Source: Calliopsis andreniformis (lineage: Eukaryota > Arthropoda > Insecta > Hymenoptera > Andrenidae). Taken from it: a stretch of DNA of 64,000 nucleotides. A model generated the notes under the pieces. The model had not been told where the DNA came from. It ran no database searches and saw only the letters and a program-made list of their open reading frames with translations. The translations under genes were made by a program, and so were the position numbers. The stretch is taken from positions 24,198,001-24,262,000 of the forward strand of contig NW_027480422.1 in NCBI RefSeq assembly GCF_051401765.1, in the 5' to 3' direction. Numbering within the stretch: the first letter of the stretch is position 1; the number at the start of each line of letters is the position of its first letter. This document shows positions 63,361-64,000 of this stretch, piece by piece.

Positions 63361-64000
63361 GTATAACAGGAATAACTGGAACCAGTGTGAAAGTACTGGT
63401 CACTTCTACGTTCCGGGTAGCCTAGGCATCACTCCAGGGCGTTGCTCCACCAGATTGAATAGCTAGGGACTTAGAATTCAACGCCAGAAGAATCAAATAC
63501 AACTTAAGTACAACAGCTTTACCATCGTATAAAATGAATAATCGCAAACAGTGTGAAGGTAGTGGTCACTTCCACGTTCCGGACAACCTAGGCTTCAGTC
63601 TAGGGCGTTGCTCCACCAGGTCGAATAGTTAGGGCCTAAGAAGTCAACGCCAGAAGCTTATAATACAATATAAATACAACAGTTTTTCCCTTGTATAACA
63701 GGAATAATTGCAACCAGTGTGAAAGCTATGGTCATTTCCACGTTCCGGGCAACCTAGGCTCCACTCTAGGGCGTTGCTCCACCACATCGAATGGTTAGGG
63801 CCTTAGAAGTCAACGCCAGAAGCATAAAATACGATATATGTACAACAGTTTTTCCATCGTATAGAATAAATAATTACAACCAGTGCGCAAGTAATGGTCA
63901 TTTCTACGTTCCGAGCAACCTAGGTTTCGCTCTATGGCGTTGCTCCACCACATCGAATAGTTAGGGCCTTAGAAGTCAATGCCAGAAGCATAAAATACAA
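63361..64000 (-). repeat. final block, copy of 56,060-56,699
   Basis: Returns to the 7,300 bp offset seen at 52,865, after an intervening segment with 4,977 and 4,812 bp offsets. It carries AATAACTGGAACCAGTG, GGACAACCTAGGCTTCAG and CACATCGAATGG. The window ends inside it. Confidence 0.87.

Larger units (their letters stand above)
1..64000. repeat. ~166 bp satellite DNA array, whole window
   Basis: Every stretch I read is a diverged copy of one ~166 bp monomer. An anchor such as AACGTAGAAATGACC falls at 218, 384 (variant) and 550, and keeps that spacing throughout, so the window holds about 385 copies. My hand consensus is 166 bp long and about 42% G+C. One ~60 bp side is GC-richer (about 53%), and most of the remaining ~100 bp is AT-rich. 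No unique DNA, transposon, tRNA, rRNA or protein gene interrupts the array. Centromeric or pericentromeric location is inference from length, homogeneity and higher-order structure. The monomer is not one I recognise. Confidence 0.98.
16730..64000 (-). repeat. reverse-oriented satellite arm
   Basis: About 285 monomers read on the minus strand, seen on the + strand as GGTCATTTCTACGTTCCGGG followed by CAACCTAGGCTTCACTC. Apart from one 42 bp patch at 18,558-18,599, orientation never reverts. This arm contains the well-organised higher-order repeats of the window. Confidence 0.96.
37600..64000 (-). repeat. HOR-2 mosaic region
   Basis: Blocks of 3 to 9 monomers recur in changing order. Typical variants are TATATAATGTATATTTGC with AAACAGT(C/G)TGAAAGTAAAGG, GGCTTAACTGTAGGGCG, GACTTTGAATACAACGCC and AGAAGAAT(A/C)AAATACAACTT. 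Partners lie at 498 (3), 2,986 (18), 3,984 (24), 4,150 (25), 4,482 (27), 4,812 (29), 4,977 (30), 5,477 (33), 6,802 (41), 7,136 (43), 7,300 (44) and 8,134 bp (49 monomers). All are whole multiples of ~166, as expected of unequal exchange in register. Confidence 0.93.

Noticed and set aside
1..64000. CRISPR-like regular spacing
   Set aside because: The repeated unit is the full ~166 bp with no unique spacers, and length and divergence do not fit a CRISPR array.
1..64000. Primate alpha satellite identity (similar monomer length)
   Set aside because: The sequence shows no resemblance that I can recognise to the 171 bp alpha consensus. Only length and organisation are alike.

Overview
The whole 64 kb window is one uninterrupted satellite DNA array. 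About 385 head-to-tail copies of a ~166 bp monomer fill it from the first base to the last, and both edges cut through the array, so it continues on either side. I found no protein-coding gene, RNA gene, transposon or unique-sequence island. The open reading frames are at most ~109 codons. They recur with the repeat and disagree in frame between adjacent monomers (166 is not a multiple of 3), so I treat them as artefacts. Tens of kilobases of tandem ~166 bp monomers with higher-order repeats indicate a eukaryotic chromosome, most likely centromeric or pericentromeric heterochromatin. I do not recognise the monomer family and cannot name the species. In my hand-built consensus G+C is about 42% and CpG is not depleted (7 seen, about 7 expected), which argues weakly against a heavily methylated vertebrate genome.

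Layout. (1) 1 to ~16,690: monomers in one orientation ('forward'), diverged overall, with patchy internal duplications at 3-, 4-, 9-, 11-, 12-, 14-, 18- and 20-monomer distances. (2) ~16,690-16,730: an orientation switch; every monomer to the right is inverted. (3) 16,730-19,730: diverged reverse monomers, including a 42 bp patch in the opposite orientation that makes a 35 bp-arm hairpin at 18,559-18,634. (4) 19,735-22,320: reverse monomers with an 8-monomer-period duplication. (5) 22,321-35,320: a higher-order repeat (HOR-1) with unit lengths of 27 and 31 monomers, a 4-monomer partial duplication and a truncated third unit. (6) 35,321-37,600: mostly monomeric, diverged. (7) 37,600-64,000: a mosaic higher-order region (HOR-2) whose blocks recur at offsets of 3, 18, 24, 25, 27, 29, 30, 33, 41, 43, 44 and 49 monomers.

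Monomer anatomy (forward sense). A GC-richer half of ~60 bp carries a short CCTAG...CTAGG dyad next to the conserved GCCCGGAACGTAGAAATGACC stretch. An AT-rich half follows. At their interface is a variable 17 bp cassette, one version of which resembles the CENP-B box core. A second dyad, GGCGTTG-N34-CAACGCC, spans the monomer boundary. Together these suggest a candidate centromere satellite. That role is inference and needs CENH3/CENP-A mapping.
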